A DNA stretch of 64,000 nt from Lewinella sp. LCG006. Its GTDB lineage: Bacteria; Bacteroidota; Bacteroidia; Chitinophagales; Saprospiraceae. Location of the stretch: NCBI RefSeq assembly GCF_040784935.1, contig NZ_CP160680.1, forward strand, positions 2,698,501 through 2,762,500. The letters are read 5' to 3'. The notes under the pieces were generated by a model. That model was not told the origin of the DNA and searched no databases. It saw nothing but the letters and a program-made list of their open reading frames with translations. Made by a program: the position numbers and the translations under genes. Of the stretch, positions 1 through 7,847 are shown piece by piece. Every line of letters begins with the position of its first letter. Position 1 is the first letter of the stretch.

Positions 1-83
1 GCATTGAAGAGGCCTACAATCAGGTTGAAAAGGTAATAGGCTACGGCACAGATGAGAACGAGCCATAAAAGTCTGAAGAACAT
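1..83 (-). CDS. Small membrane protein, N-terminal part only
   Basis: An ATG on the minus strand at 83-81 opens a frame that runs off the left edge of the window. The visible 27 residues begin MFFRLLWLVLICAVAYYLF and form one strongly hydrophobic segment, as in short single-pass membrane proteins. It follows the secreted protein at 201-1742 on the same strand after a 117-base gap, so it may be the last member of the coaBC-DUF4835 run. The family cannot be named from this fragment; short DUF4834-like membrane proteins are one possibility. Confidence 0.5.
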   Translation of the reverse strand, partial: MFFRLLWLVLICAVAYYLFNLIVGLFN

Positions 84-200
84 TAATAGGGGATTGTGTT
101 TAACAAATAGGTAGTCTTTAAGGGCTCTAATATAAAAGAATAATGCCAGATATACAGCCTTAAATTAGACGAAAGGCCTAGTTTTCGATACAGATGAATC

Positions 201-1742
201 TTAAAGCCTAAGTAAGCCCAGGCGGTATTCCCGACCATCTTCGCCATAAATAAGTACGAGGTGTGCACCTATCTGCCGGCATCGCCGAGGGTAAGCAACT
301 ACACCTGCATCTTTGCTAACATAAAGCGGGATGGTATTCAATTCTCCGTCACGGCGAATCTCACTAAGTGCGAGCACTGCATCGCGGCCATCCATTTCGT
401 AGCGGCGATTATCTTCGGGACTGAAATTGTCGGGATTATCGTTGTAGAGAAAAACGAAGCGATCTTGCACTGTGACTTGGGCAAAAGAGGAGATAGCGCC
501 ATTGTCATTAGGCGTTTCCTGGCGCTTTGGGATACGCTTCAACCAGGTGTAGGTACCGTCGGGAGCAATATTGGCGATCAGGATATCATTGTAGTTGTCG
601 AAACTCGTAAACTGGGGGCCAGTAATTGGGCTCATCTCCGTCCGGTTTTGCCGGAAAAACTGTTCGGCGACCAAGACAATTCCTCCGTCGGAGCGGAGGG
701 TGAGGTCGCGGAGTTGGTAACGAATGAGTACGGGCTCAGCTCCGCGTTGGAGTGCTTGCCCGGCTTGCGCCATAAAGTTGTCAGGAAAAGGAAGCAAGTC
801 TACCTGAGAGGCTTCTTTGGTGAGCGGGTTTATCCTGATATGGCCGATGCCTTTACTCCCTACTTGCCCACCCAGGCCATAGAAGCCTGCGCAAACGAGG
901 TCGCCGTTAGCAGCCAGTTCCAATCGTAAGTTGAGAAAACTAATGCCTTCAATATTCAGTTGGTAAGCCACTTCTTCTTTTCCATTACGTCGGTAGGCAT
1001 AAACAATGTATTGGGGAGGGACACGATCTTCCTTACTACCCGTGACCTGGCGACACAGAAGGTAGACATTCCCTTCCGTGTCTAATTGATAAGAACGAAT
1101 ACTTAGTCCCTGGTCGCGGTAAGGGAGGGTTACATCCCGCGACCAAAGGAGCGAAAAATCATCGGAGAAAACCCTGAGCGTAAAACGCTCGGGACCGTCT
1201 TTTTCAGGAGGGAGTTGGTTGTAAAGTAGGAGGTGACTACTGTCTCGGCTGTATACAAGGTCAAATTGCTGGCGACGGAATTTCTGTTCTTTTTCCATAT
1301 CCGCCAGTAGCTTTTCGGAGCCTGTCACCTGTCCTCGGGGACTGATTGACCGGGCAAATACCTGGGTGGCTTCTGCGATGGTTCGGCTGGTGATCAGGTA
1401 CAGTTGGCCCCGTAAACTGATGATGTCTTCAAAGGCAGCACCTTCGTTAGAAAGATTCAACTCATTTCTGGCACGTAGACCAAACCTGTCATCGAATTCT
1501 TCCAGCCAATACTGTTCTTTCTGGAAGCCACGGGCGGGTCGGTAACGGAGCAAGTGAGCGCCCCATTCTCCGGCGGCAATGACTTTGGTGATGTAGCTTC
1601 CGCCGGGGCCTTTTTCCAGGCTTCCCCACTGCAACTCCGTCTGGATGTCGCGCATTTGCGCATTGAGTTGCTGGGTAAACGGGCCAATACCTATTGTTAG
1701 TAGGAATACGAGAAAGTGTATTGGTGCCCGGCGAAAAAACAT
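201..1742 (-). CDS. Secreted protein of unknown function, 513 aa
   Basis: The N-terminus is a typical signal peptide: a short basic start, a hydrophobic core and a likely cleavage after LNAQ near residue 29. The rest is soluble and rich in short beta-like stretches with repeated Y/W-containing strands, suggesting a beta-propeller-like or other all-beta extracellular or periplasmic domain. I do not recognise a family. It starts 15 bases after the stop of the DUF4835 gene on the same strand, so the two are probably co-transcribed. No transmembrane helix follows the signal peptide, and no type IX sorting domain is visible at the C-terminus. Confidence 0.8.
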   Translation of the reverse strand: MFFRRAPIHFLVFLLTIGIGPFTQQLNAQMRDIQTELQWGSLEKGPGGSYITKVIAAGEWGAHLLRYRPARGFQKEQYWLEEFDDRFGLRARNELNLSNEGAAFEDIISLRGQLYLITSRTIAEATQVFARSISPRGQVTGSEKLLADMEKEQKFRRQQFDLVYSRDSSHLLLYNQLPPEKDGPERFTLRVFSDDFSLLWSRDVTLPYRDQGLSIRSYQLDTEGNVYLLCRQVTGSKEDRVPPQYIVYAYRRNGKEEVAYQLNIEGISFLNLRLELAANGDLVCAGFYGLGGQVGSKGIGHIRINPLTKEASQVDLLPFPDNFMAQAGQALQRGAEPVLIRYQLRDLTLRSDGGIVLVAEQFFRQNRTEMSPITGPQFTSFDNYNDILIANIAPDGTYTWLKRIPKRQETPNDNGAISSFAQVTVQDRFVFLYNDNPDNFSPEDNRRYEMDGRDAVLALSEIRRDGELNTIPLYVSKDAGVVAYPRRCRQIGAHLVLIYGEDGREYRLGLLRL

Positions 1743-1757
1743 ATCCTAAGGCTTTGT

Positions 1758-2666
1758 TTAGAGGTTGCGGTATTCTGCACCATTCGATGGGTCAACCCTT
1801 GTCATGACTTGGCGTACCGTTGTGCGTTCGGTATTGGTGCCGCGCTTGAAGAGTTCGATGACTTCCAGTCGCTTGGCATTGAGAAAAAGTTGGGTAAGAA
1901 TAGCATTAGGATAAGACTGATCTACTTGCCCAATGGTAGAGATCACTTCAGCGATGGAGGCACGGGCCTGGTTCACATCCTGCGTCATCATGTCCAAACC
2001 AAGGCGATGGTATTGGTACATCCCTAAACGGAAAGGCTTCATTCGTGGCGAAAGGAAATTTTCCATGATCCAATAACGGTTGCGGCTGCCACGACTGTTA
2101 CTGGCGTCGGTAGATGACCAGCCGAGGTAAGTACCGTAGAGCCCGGAAGGAACATTGTTAACAATTTCCTGCGCCTTCTGGAAGAAAGGCTCCCCGCCGG
2201 AGGGAGAGAAAGAGTCGTAATCCATTCCAAGGATAATGTTGACGTAAAAGGCGAGCACCGAAGTCAGGTTGTTGTCAAAGCGGTTTTCGCTGAACTGTAG
2301 CGGTTGAAACTGCTGATAATCGAACGTGACGTAGCCATCGATGGTATTGAGTAGTGGTGTACTTTGGTCGGTACCAAAGATAGGGCGGGAAGATTGCACC
2401 GCTAGATTCATTTCGAAACTGGTAGCAGAAAGTTCTTTTTGCAGCGTTAAGATGAAATTGCAATCGATGCGTTCTTCAATTTCGTAAATATCATTGGTCC
2501 ATTTCTGGTTTAAAAACTCCGTGATGGCTTGTTCCAGGGTAGCAAAAACGCTGGGGTCCACCAATTGTACTTGCTGGTAATTAACTTTTACAGTAACATT
2601 CAATTCTTGTGCCTGCCCGAGGCCCATAAAGCCCAGAAGAAAGGCCAGTAGTATCCAATTTCTCAT
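1758..2666 (-). CDS. DUF4835 family protein (possible type IX secretion accessory, PorD-like)
   Basis: This 302-residue protein has a signal peptide ending in GLGQAQ, then ELNVTVKVNYQQVQ, the hallmark start of DUF4835 proteins of Bacteroidota. The length suits the family. Some annotation schemes call this family the type IX secretion component PorD; I treat that as a family label, not a shown function. It starts 9 bases after the coaBC stop on the same strand; coaBC-DUF4835 adjacency recurs in Bacteroidota. It is expected to act in the periplasm or at the outer membrane. Confidence 0.85.
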   Translation of the reverse strand: MRNWILLAFLLGFMGLGQAQELNVTVKVNYQQVQLVDPSVFATLEQAITEFLNQKWTNDIYEIEERIDCNFILTLQKELSATSFEMNLAVQSSRPIFGTDQSTPLLNTIDGYVTFDYQQFQPLQFSENRFDNNLTSVLAFYVNIILGMDYDSFSPSGGEPFFQKAQEIVNNVPSGLYGTYLGWSSTDASNSRGSRNRYWIMENFLSPRMKPFRLGMYQYHRLGLDMMTQDVNQARASIAEVISTIGQVDQSYPNAILTQLFLNAKRLEVIELFKRGTNTERTTVRQVMTRVDPSNGAEYRNL

Positions 2667-2675
2667 GTTGTATTT

Positions 2676-3884
2676 TTAGTCTTTAGACTTATTATCTAGT
2701 AAGGTGGTTGCTACGATATCGTGCGCAACTTCCTCCTTGGATTTTAACTCAAAATGGTAAACTTTATTGTCTGCTCCGAAGATACTAACCTTGTTGGTGT
2801 CCACGCCAAATCCTGCGCCAGAATCTTGTAAGGAATTGAGGACGATAAAGTCGAGATTTTTGCGAGCCAATTTACTTTTGGCATTGGCTTCTTCCTGGGT
2901 TGTTTCAAGCGCAAAGCCAATGAGGCGTTGGTGCGCCTGTTTTTGTCGCCCTAGCTGGGCGGCGATATCCGGGTTTTTGACCAGTTCGATGGTCATCCGG
3001 TCATCGGATTTTTTAATTTTCTCGGTGGCCATATTGGCCGGACGATAATCTGCTACCGCTGCTGCCATAATACCAGCATGACAGTCGGGGAAAACCGCTA
3101 CAGCAGCATCGTACATTTCTTGTGCAGATTCTACGCGGATCACCTCCAGGCCTTCTCCTGCGGGCTTCAAAGCCGAAGGACCAAGTACCAAAACGACCTC
3201 TCCCCCAAGTGCTAGAATAACCTGCGCGATAGCAACCCCCATTTTACCCGAAGAACGGTTGCCGATAAAGCGTACGGGATCTATACCTTCATAAGTGGGA
3301 CCCGCAGTGATGAGTATTTTCTGGCCTTTAAGTGGTTGGCTTTGGCCAAAAAAGCGCCCCAGGTAGTGAACGATATGCTCTGGTTCGGCAAGACGCCCTT
3401 CACCAACGAGGCCACTGGCGAGTTCGCCATTTTCTACGGGGATCAGATGATTGCCGTAAGACTTTAAAAGGTGGATATTGCGCTGAGTGCTGGGGTGATG
3501 CCACATGTCGACATCCATTGCGGGAGCTACAAATACGGGGCATCGCGCAGAAAGATAGACGGCGGCAATGATGTTGTCACAAATCCCATTGGCCAGTCGA
3601 GCGAGCGTATTGGCTGTAGCGGGAGCAACCAGCATGGCATCGGCCCAAAGGCCAAGTTCAACGTGATTGTTCCAGGCTTCACCAGCGGTGACTTCCGTAA
3701 AAACGGGTCTTTTACTAAGTGTAGCGAAGGTGAGTGGCTGCACGAATTTGGTAGCTGCGGGGGTCATAAGTACCTGTACCTCTGCACCTGCTTTTACCAA
3801 TAGACGCGTAAGTACTACCGCTTTGTAGGCCGCAATACTTCCACTAATGCCCAATACGATTTTTTTTCCTTTCAACTCTTTCAT
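2676..3884 (-). CDS. coaBC: Bifunctional phosphopantothenoylcysteine decarboxylase / phosphopantothenate-cysteine ligase
   Basis: Catalyses two successive steps of coenzyme A synthesis: CTP-dependent joining of 4'-phosphopantothenate to cysteine, then FMN-dependent decarboxylation. The N-terminal half is the flavoprotein CoaC domain (GKKIVLGISGSIAAYKA at the start, a later PAMDVDMW active-site segment). The C-terminal half is CoaB (ILITAGPTYEGIDPVRFIGN, then AAVADYRP and KIKK). The start chosen is ATG at 3884-3882, giving 402 aa. An open frame continues upstream to 3986, but those residues are encoded by an inverted-repeat element and do not resemble the family. The gene follows rpoZ after a 204-base gap that is mostly this repeat. 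Confidence 0.95.
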   Translation of the reverse strand: MKELKGKKIVLGISGSIAAYKAVVLTRLLVKAGAEVQVLMTPAATKFVQPLTFATLSKRPVFTEVTAGEAWNNHVELGLWADAMLVAPATANTLARLANGICDNIIAAVYLSARCPVFVAPAMDVDMWHHPSTQRNIHLLKSYGNHLIPVENGELASGLVGEGRLAEPEHIVHYLGRFFGQSQPLKGQKILITAGPTYEGIDPVRFIGNRSSGKMGVAIAQVILALGGEVVLVLGPSALKPAGEGLEVIRVESAQEMYDAAVAVFPDCHAGIMAAAVADYRPANMATEKIKKSDDRMTIELVKNPDIAAQLGRQKQAHQRLIGFALETTQEEANAKSKLARKNLDFIVLNSLQDSGAGFGVDTNKVSIFGADNKVYHFELKSKEEVAHDIVATTLLDNKSKD

Positions 3885-3887
3885 GTA

Positions 3888-4012
3888 AGTATTGCGCAGA
3901 AAATAAACTGCGATTTTTCTAAAGTTTTTCAAATAGTTAAAACGCCTGTCCGGCTGGCCAGACGTTTTAACTATTATGAAAAACAAAATCGCTTTTTATT
4001 TTCGTGCTGTTC
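3888..4012. repeat. Foldback repeat, family A, copy 1
   Basis: A 125-base element with inverted arms around a GC-rich core. The left arm carries GCGCAGAAAATAAACTGCGA and the right arm ends TTTTTATTTTCGTGCTG; between them are CAAATAGTTAAAACG and CGTTTTAACTATT arms and the core CCTGTCCGGCTGGCCAGACG. The first 70 or so bases match the reverse complement of the copy at 22813-22954 almost perfectly. It begins 3 bases upstream of the coaBC start codon, so it would form part of the coaBC leader in any rpoZ-coaBC transcript. Confidence 0.85.
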
Positions 4013-4088
4013 CTAAGCAAGAACAGTCGACAAGGAAGATGTTACCCTGTCGACTGCACTGATTTAAAGCTTGATAAAACCTGGGAAA

Positions 4089-4430
4089 TTAATCTTCCAG
4101 ACGCTTTTTTTCGTTGTACCGGTAGTACAACTCATCGTTGAGGTATTCTTCGGTAGCGATGATTACCGGATTAGGTAAACGCTCGTAGAATTTAGAAATT
4201 TCGATCTGCTCTTTGTTTTCGGTAATTTCTTCAATGGTATCAGAAGAAACCGCAAACTCTTCGAGTTTGGTATTGAGCTCGTGCTTCAGATCAACAGCCA
4301 ACTGACGAGCACGCTTCGAAATGATGTTGAGCGTTTCGTAGATGTTCTCGGTTTTGCTTGCCATTCCGTGTACGTCGCGTGCGCGAACGTTGGGATCAAG
4401 CCCCTGCACTTTGTTCTTAATATCTGACAT
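4089..4430 (-). CDS. rpoZ: DNA-directed RNA polymerase omega/Rpb6-type subunit
   Basis: 113 residues. Contains the omega/Rpb6 core (ENIYETLNIISKRARQLAVD), in which the conserved helix ends in the A-R-Q-L motif, followed by an acidic helix and a C-terminal Y-R-Y-N-E-K segment typical of the Bacteroidota form. It helps assemble and stabilise core RNA polymerase around the beta' subunit. Its first 14 bases overlap the end of bamD, indicating translational coupling. No better start is visible than ATG at 4430. Confidence 0.9.
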   Translation of the reverse strand: MSDIKNKVQGLDPNVRARDVHGMASKTENIYETLNIISKRARQLAVDLKHELNTKLEEFAVSSDTIEEITENKEQIEISKFYERLPNPVIIATEEYLNDELYYRYNEKKRLED

Positions 4431-5235
4431 ATTCCAATTGTGTTAATCGATTTTGAGCTTCGGTGATCATTTTCTGCACCTCTACCGCGTTTTCGCTGCT
4501 ACGGTAACGGTTCATATAGATTTCCGCTCGCTTTAACATATCATTGTAACGCTCTTCCTGCTTTTCTACAAAACTATTTTGCGCCAGTAGATAGGCAGAA
4601 CGAACAATTTTATAACGAATGTCCTCGGCTTTTTTAGTGTCGGGGAATTCGATCAATAGATTTTCAAAAGAACGTATAGCGGCCTGGTATTGTTGAAGGT
4701 CGAAGTACAATACTGCAGCTTCGTAGTCTTTTACTTCCAACTTTGCCCGCATCTCGTCAATCAGCCGGTTGCATTCAGCTACGCGCTCACTTGCGGGGTG
4801 CTGATTGGCAAACTCCTCAAAAGCCTCAATGGCCGTCAAGGAATAACTCTGATCTAGTCTAAACGTAGGAGATAGCTTATAATTGCTGTAAGCGTGCATA
4901 AACTCAGCTTCCTCCTGGTATTGACTGGCGCCGTAAGTCGCTGAAAAATTCTTGAAATAATAAGCGGCCAGAATATATTGCTCCAGGTTGTAGTAGGTGT
5001 AAGCATAGCGGTAAGAAATGCCTTCGGCCTCTGGGCGTCCGCGGAAACTACTAATGACTAGTTCGTACAAGGTTTGTGCCTTGAGGTACTCTTCCGCCTC
5101 GTAATAGGCGTCTGCTTTTGCGAGGATTTCACTAGGGTCACCACTCGTACGAATACGCTCAAACTCGCTTTTACAAGCGGTGCTAAGCATAAAGAGCAGA
5201 ACAACGGATAAACTTATTAACAAGCTATTTTTCAT
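4417..5235 (-). CDS. bamD: Outer membrane assembly lipoprotein BamD
   Basis: 272 residues with a lipoprotein signal peptide: the hydrophobic stretch ends in LSTAC, so Cys21 should be lipidated. Five tetratricopeptide-like repeats follow (examples ILAKADAYYEAEEYLKAQTL and AVLYFDLQQYQAAIRSFENL), the BamD architecture. It is the lipoprotein partner of the outer-membrane barrel insertase BamA. It is the first gene of the bamD-rpoZ-coaBC run. The match TAATTTTG on the minus strand at 5250-5243 fits a Bacteroidota -7 box but would leave almost no leader, so I do not annotate it as a promoter. Confidence 0.9.
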   Translation of the reverse strand: MKNSLLISLSVVLLFMLSTACKSEFERIRTSGDPSEILAKADAYYEAEEYLKAQTLYELVISSFRGRPEAEGISYRYAYTYYNLEQYILAAYYFKNFSATYGASQYQEEAEFMHAYSNYKLSPTFRLDQSYSLTAIEAFEEFANQHPASERVAECNRLIDEMRAKLEVKDYEAAVLYFDLQQYQAAIRSFENLLIEFPDTKKAEDIRYKIVRSAYLLAQNSFVEKQEERYNDMLKRAEIYMNRYRSSENAVEVQKMITEAQNRLTQLEYVRY

Positions 5236-5770
5236 AGAAGCGCAAAATTACGGATTTTCAAGGAATTAGCCACTATTAGGGTAGAAATAATTGCTGATGC
5301 AAGCTAAAGAGTATAAGAAAGGCAGGGAGGTTGTGTCCTGGTGCCGATAATTAGCCTGGTTTTTACCAACTGTAGAAAGACGTAGAGGGGATGCGGGGCG
5401 ATTGCATCACCTCTTGAGGTAGAAAGTAAAGGGATTTAGATAACCTAAGAGGGAAATGGCTTTTTATTACGTGTCCTTCAGAAGGAATTAAGTATTGAGA
5501 AGCAGAAAGATTGCAACTACCTGTTTAAAGCTTTTACGGCACACCTGAAAAAATAAGGCATTAAAACATTTATTTGAACATAGACATGAATGATAGGTAA
5601 TACTTTGAACAGCGTTGAAAAGCATCTCTCGTCCAAGAATACACCCCCCTCATCACCGAAGCCGTCACAGGAAAGATAGATTCGTGCGACTGGTTACCCG
5701 AGGATCAAAAACAGTTGTGCTTCCCCATTTTTTCACTTCAAAGATCACAAAATGCGCGTAAGTATTTGAA
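5236..5770. other. Intergenic stretch with no recognised gene
   Basis: This stretch lies between the divergently transcribed bamD and AbiE-like cassette. I find no ORF with family features, no tRNA and no strong hairpin. It is somewhat AT-rich with scattered short palindromes only. The cassette's operator begins at its right edge. Confidence 0.6.
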
Positions 5771-5810
5771 CTAAGATATGGCAATTTATTATTTTTTTGC
5801 CAAATCTTAG
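5771..5810. promoter_or_regulatory. Inverted-repeat operator of the AbiE-like cassette
   Basis: CTAAGATATGGCAA (5771-5784) and TTGCCAAATCTTAG (5797-5810) are inverted copies with one mismatch in 14 bases, separated by a 12-base AT-rich spacer. The right arm covers the -33 element of the promoter described below. AbiEi-type antitoxins are known to bind inverted repeats and repress their own operon, so this is the likely autoregulatory site. A related, weaker copy lies between the two genes at 6574-6605. Confidence 0.75.
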
Positions 5811-5826
5811 GAAAAATGTATCTTTG
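5796..5826 (+). promoter_or_regulatory. Bacteroidota-type promoter for the AbiE-like cassette
   Basis: TTTG at 5796-5799, a 19-base spacer, then TATCTTTG at 5819-5826 match the Bacteroidota TTTG-N19-TAnnTTTG consensus exactly. Transcription should begin a few bases after 5826. That rules out the TTG at 5797 as a start codon and favours ATG at 5878. The -33 box sits inside the operator arm, so bound repressor would block polymerase. Confidence 0.75.
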
Positions 5827-5877
5827 GTTAAAACATATATTATCGCAAAGCAATCTTTACATATCAAGGAATTCGTA

Positions 5878-6588
5878 ATGCACTTTGGGGAAGCCCAAGA
5901 AATTTCGGTGACTGATATTATCCAGTTTTACCAAGGATTAGAAAAGGACATCAAAAGGTCTACTGTAGACTGGAGAATTTATGAGCTAAAAAACGAAGGC
6001 ATTCTGCACCGCGTTTCAAGGGGGGTGTACTCCCTACATGAAGTGCGTCATTACATTCCGGAAATTACCCGTTCGAACAAACTTTTATACACCTCCTTTA
6101 AGAACCAATTCCCCTTTGTAGAGGGCTGCCTTTGGCATACGATGTGGATCAACGAATTTATGCTTCATCAAGTAGGTCGGTTTTATACTATACTGGAAGT
6201 AGAAAAGGATTTTATGGAAGCGGTCTTTTATGGATTGAAAGAATTGGGTAAAGAAATTTATTTAAATCCTTCTGAAGAAGTGCTTGACAAATATGTTTCT
6301 AGCAAAAAAGCCCCTCTGATCATAATAAGTCTGGTGTCAGAGGCACCCATTCAAAAAGTAAACGGCATTAACACGGTAACACTAGAAAAGATGCTCGTAG
6401 ACTTGGTTTGTAATGAAACCCTCTTTGCCGCTCAACAAGGTGTAGAACTAAAACGTATTTTTAGGTCCGCCCATGAGAAATATGCCATAAGTGAAACTAA
6501 ATTATTGCGGTATGCCAGTAGGAGAAATAAAAAAGAAGAAGTAGAAACTTTATACCGGGACGTACAAAGAAACGGCAATAAATTATAA
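5878..6588 (+). CDS. AbiEi-like antitoxin / autorepressor (DUF6577-like), 236 aa
   Basis: Probable antitoxin and transcriptional repressor of a type IV (AbiE-like) toxin-antitoxin pair. The N-terminal 50 or so residues form a winged-helix-like segment ending in GILHRVSRGVYSL, the G-hydrophobic-x-R-V-x-R-G-x-Y signature of this group. The remainder is an alpha/beta domain of the AbiEi_4/DUF6577 kind, ending in a basic tail. The frame is open back to 5797, but the promoter layout places those codons upstream of transcription, so ATG 5878 is chosen. It precedes the nucleotidyltransferase gene by 21 bases. The exact family label is from memory of the pattern; the pairing is the stronger evidence. 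Confidence 0.75.
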   Translation: MHFGEAQEISVTDIIQFYQGLEKDIKRSTVDWRIYELKNEGILHRVSRGVYSLHEVRHYIPEITRSNKLLYTSFKNQFPFVEGCLWHTMWINEFMLHQVGRFYTILEVEKDFMEAVFYGLKELGKEIYLNPSEEVLDKYVSSKKAPLIIISLVSEAPIQKVNGINTVTLEKMLVDLVCNETLFAAQQGVELKRIFRSAHEKYAISETKLLRYASRRNKKEEVETLYRDVQRNGNKL

Positions 6589-6605
6589 AATTTGCCAAAT
6601 CATAG
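6574..6605. promoter_or_regulatory. Second, imperfect operator copy between antitoxin and toxin
   Basis: TTGCCAAATCATAG at 6592-6605 differs by one base from the right arm of the main operator. A weaker left arm, AAGAAACGGCAA, ends at 6578, with 13 bases between the arms. No -7 box follows at the correct distance, so it is not a promoter copy. It lies across the antitoxin stop codon and stops 4 bases before the toxin ATG, where a bound repressor could act as a roadblock. Confidence 0.6.
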
Positions 6606-6609
6606 GATA

Positions 6610-7671
6610 ATGATAAAAAAAGAATCACTGGGAGGGGAGTGGATCAAAGCGGTCGCTGGAAAGCGAAAATCAGACCCTATTCTGGTAGAAAAAGTAATCA
6701 GAGCACTCTACCTGTTGGAGTTACTACAACAAAGCAAACTCCCTTTTATCTTCAAAGGCGGTACTGCTCTCATGTTACTGCTATCCGAGCCCAAGCGGTT
6801 TTCCATTGATATTGACATTGTCGTTTCCGACAAACCTGATCATGTTACGCACCTATTTGACCAGCTTATTGAAAACTCAGACTTTCTCGAATATAAAGAG
6901 GATGAAAGGAAAACTAACTCCAAGATTGAAAAGGCACATTACAAATTCTATTACAAGCCTATCTCTAATGCAAGAGCCGAATCCGAATATATCTTATTGG
7001 ATATACTCTATGAAATGAGTCACTATGGAGATTACGTACAAGACATAGTCATCTCATCTCCGTTCTTGATTTCTGAAGGAGTGGACATCAGTGTTACTGT
7101 TCCCGTACCGGAAGCGATACTAGGGGATAAGCTAACGGCTTATGCACCAAAAACTACTGGAATTCCTTATGGAGTGGGTAAGGAAGTAGAAATTATTAAA
7201 CAACTTTTCGATGTCGGTCATCTCTTTGATATGACCGAAGACTTGGAAATTGTGGCCTCTGTATTTGACCGCTTTGCCCAGACAGAATTGGCCTATCGAG
7301 CATTGAAACAGACCCGCAATGAAGTGTTAGAAGATATCTTGCAGACGGGGACAGTTATTTGCACCAGAGGACAATCGGGAGAAGGAGCATTTGATGAATT
7401 GCAAAGGGGAATTAAAAATATAAGAAACTTCATCTTCTCAGAAAGCTTTTATTTGGAAAAAGCTATGGTGTCAGCTGCCAAAGCTAGCTATTTGACAGCA
7501 TTAATTAAGGCTAGCAAAAATGAGATAAAACGGTTTACTGACCCAATGGAAATAACCGATTGGAGCATTGAGCAACCTTTTGAAACCAAGCTTAATAAAT
7601 TGAAAAAATCTAATCCGGAGGCTTTTTTCTATTGGTACCACACGGTAAAATTGATTAAGTCATTGAGTTAA
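6610..7671 (+). CDS. AbiEii/AbiGii-type nucleotidyltransferase toxin, 353 aa
   Basis: A minimal nucleotidyltransferase of the AbiEii (PF08843-type) family. FKGGTAL (GG at residues 50-51) is the nucleotide-binding glycine motif, and RFSIDIDI gives the catalytic D-x-D pair (Asp67 and Asp69). Family members act as toxins by transferring nucleotides, in studied cases (MenT) to tRNA acceptor stems. The usual motif is RFSEDIDL; here the second position is Ile. ATG 6610 was chosen because the upstream TTG at 6592 lies in the operator copy. It is preceded by the AbiEi-like gene and followed by a hairpin terminator. Confidence 0.85.
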   Translation: MIKKESLGGEWIKAVAGKRKSDPILVEKVIRALYLLELLQQSKLPFIFKGGTALMLLLSEPKRFSIDIDIVVSDKPDHVTHLFDQLIENSDFLEYKEDERKTNSKIEKAHYKFYYKPISNARAESEYILLDILYEMSHYGDYVQDIVISSPFLISEGVDISVTVPVPEAILGDKLTAYAPKTTGIPYGVGKEVEIIKQLFDVGHLFDMTEDLEIVASVFDRFAQTELAYRALKQTRNEVLEDILQTGTVICTRGQSGEGAFDELQRGIKNIRNFIFSESFYLEKAMVSAAKASYLTALIKASKNEIKRFTDPMEITDWSIEQPFETKLNKLKKSNPEAFFYWYHTVKLIKSLS

Positions 7672-7729
7672 AAAAACAAGCATAAAAATAATCGACACTT
7701 CAGAACGCAGACTGGAAATCTTGACAGAA

Positions 7730-7755
7730 AACTCCCTAAGGAGTTGTTTCGTTTT
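7730..7755 (+). terminator. Terminator-like hairpin after the AbiE-like toxin
   Basis: AACTCC-CTAA-GGAGTT forms a short perfect stem at 7730-7745, followed by GTTTCGTTTT. It lies 58 bases past the toxin stop and before the convergent rpoN gene. Confidence 0.5.
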
Positions 7756-7847
7756 CTGGAAGCTAGCCAGACGGAGCAGGTGGCTACGCTGGGCAAGCGG
7801 GGCGAAGAGGGAATTTTATAACGGTATATTTATCCCCAAGCCTCCCC

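Noticed and set aside
261-929. 222-aa plus-strand frame
   Set aside because: It overlaps the antisense of the secreted protein gene, has no family features, and the minus-strand frame has a clear signal peptide.
3885-3986. Longer coaBC start at 3986
   Set aside because: The extra 34 residues are encoded by the foldback repeat and do not match CoaC N-termini.
5797-5877. TTG start at 5797 for the AbiEi-like antitoxin
   Set aside because: The codon lies in the -33 box and operator arm, upstream of the predicted transcription start. ATG 5878 is the first ATG after it.
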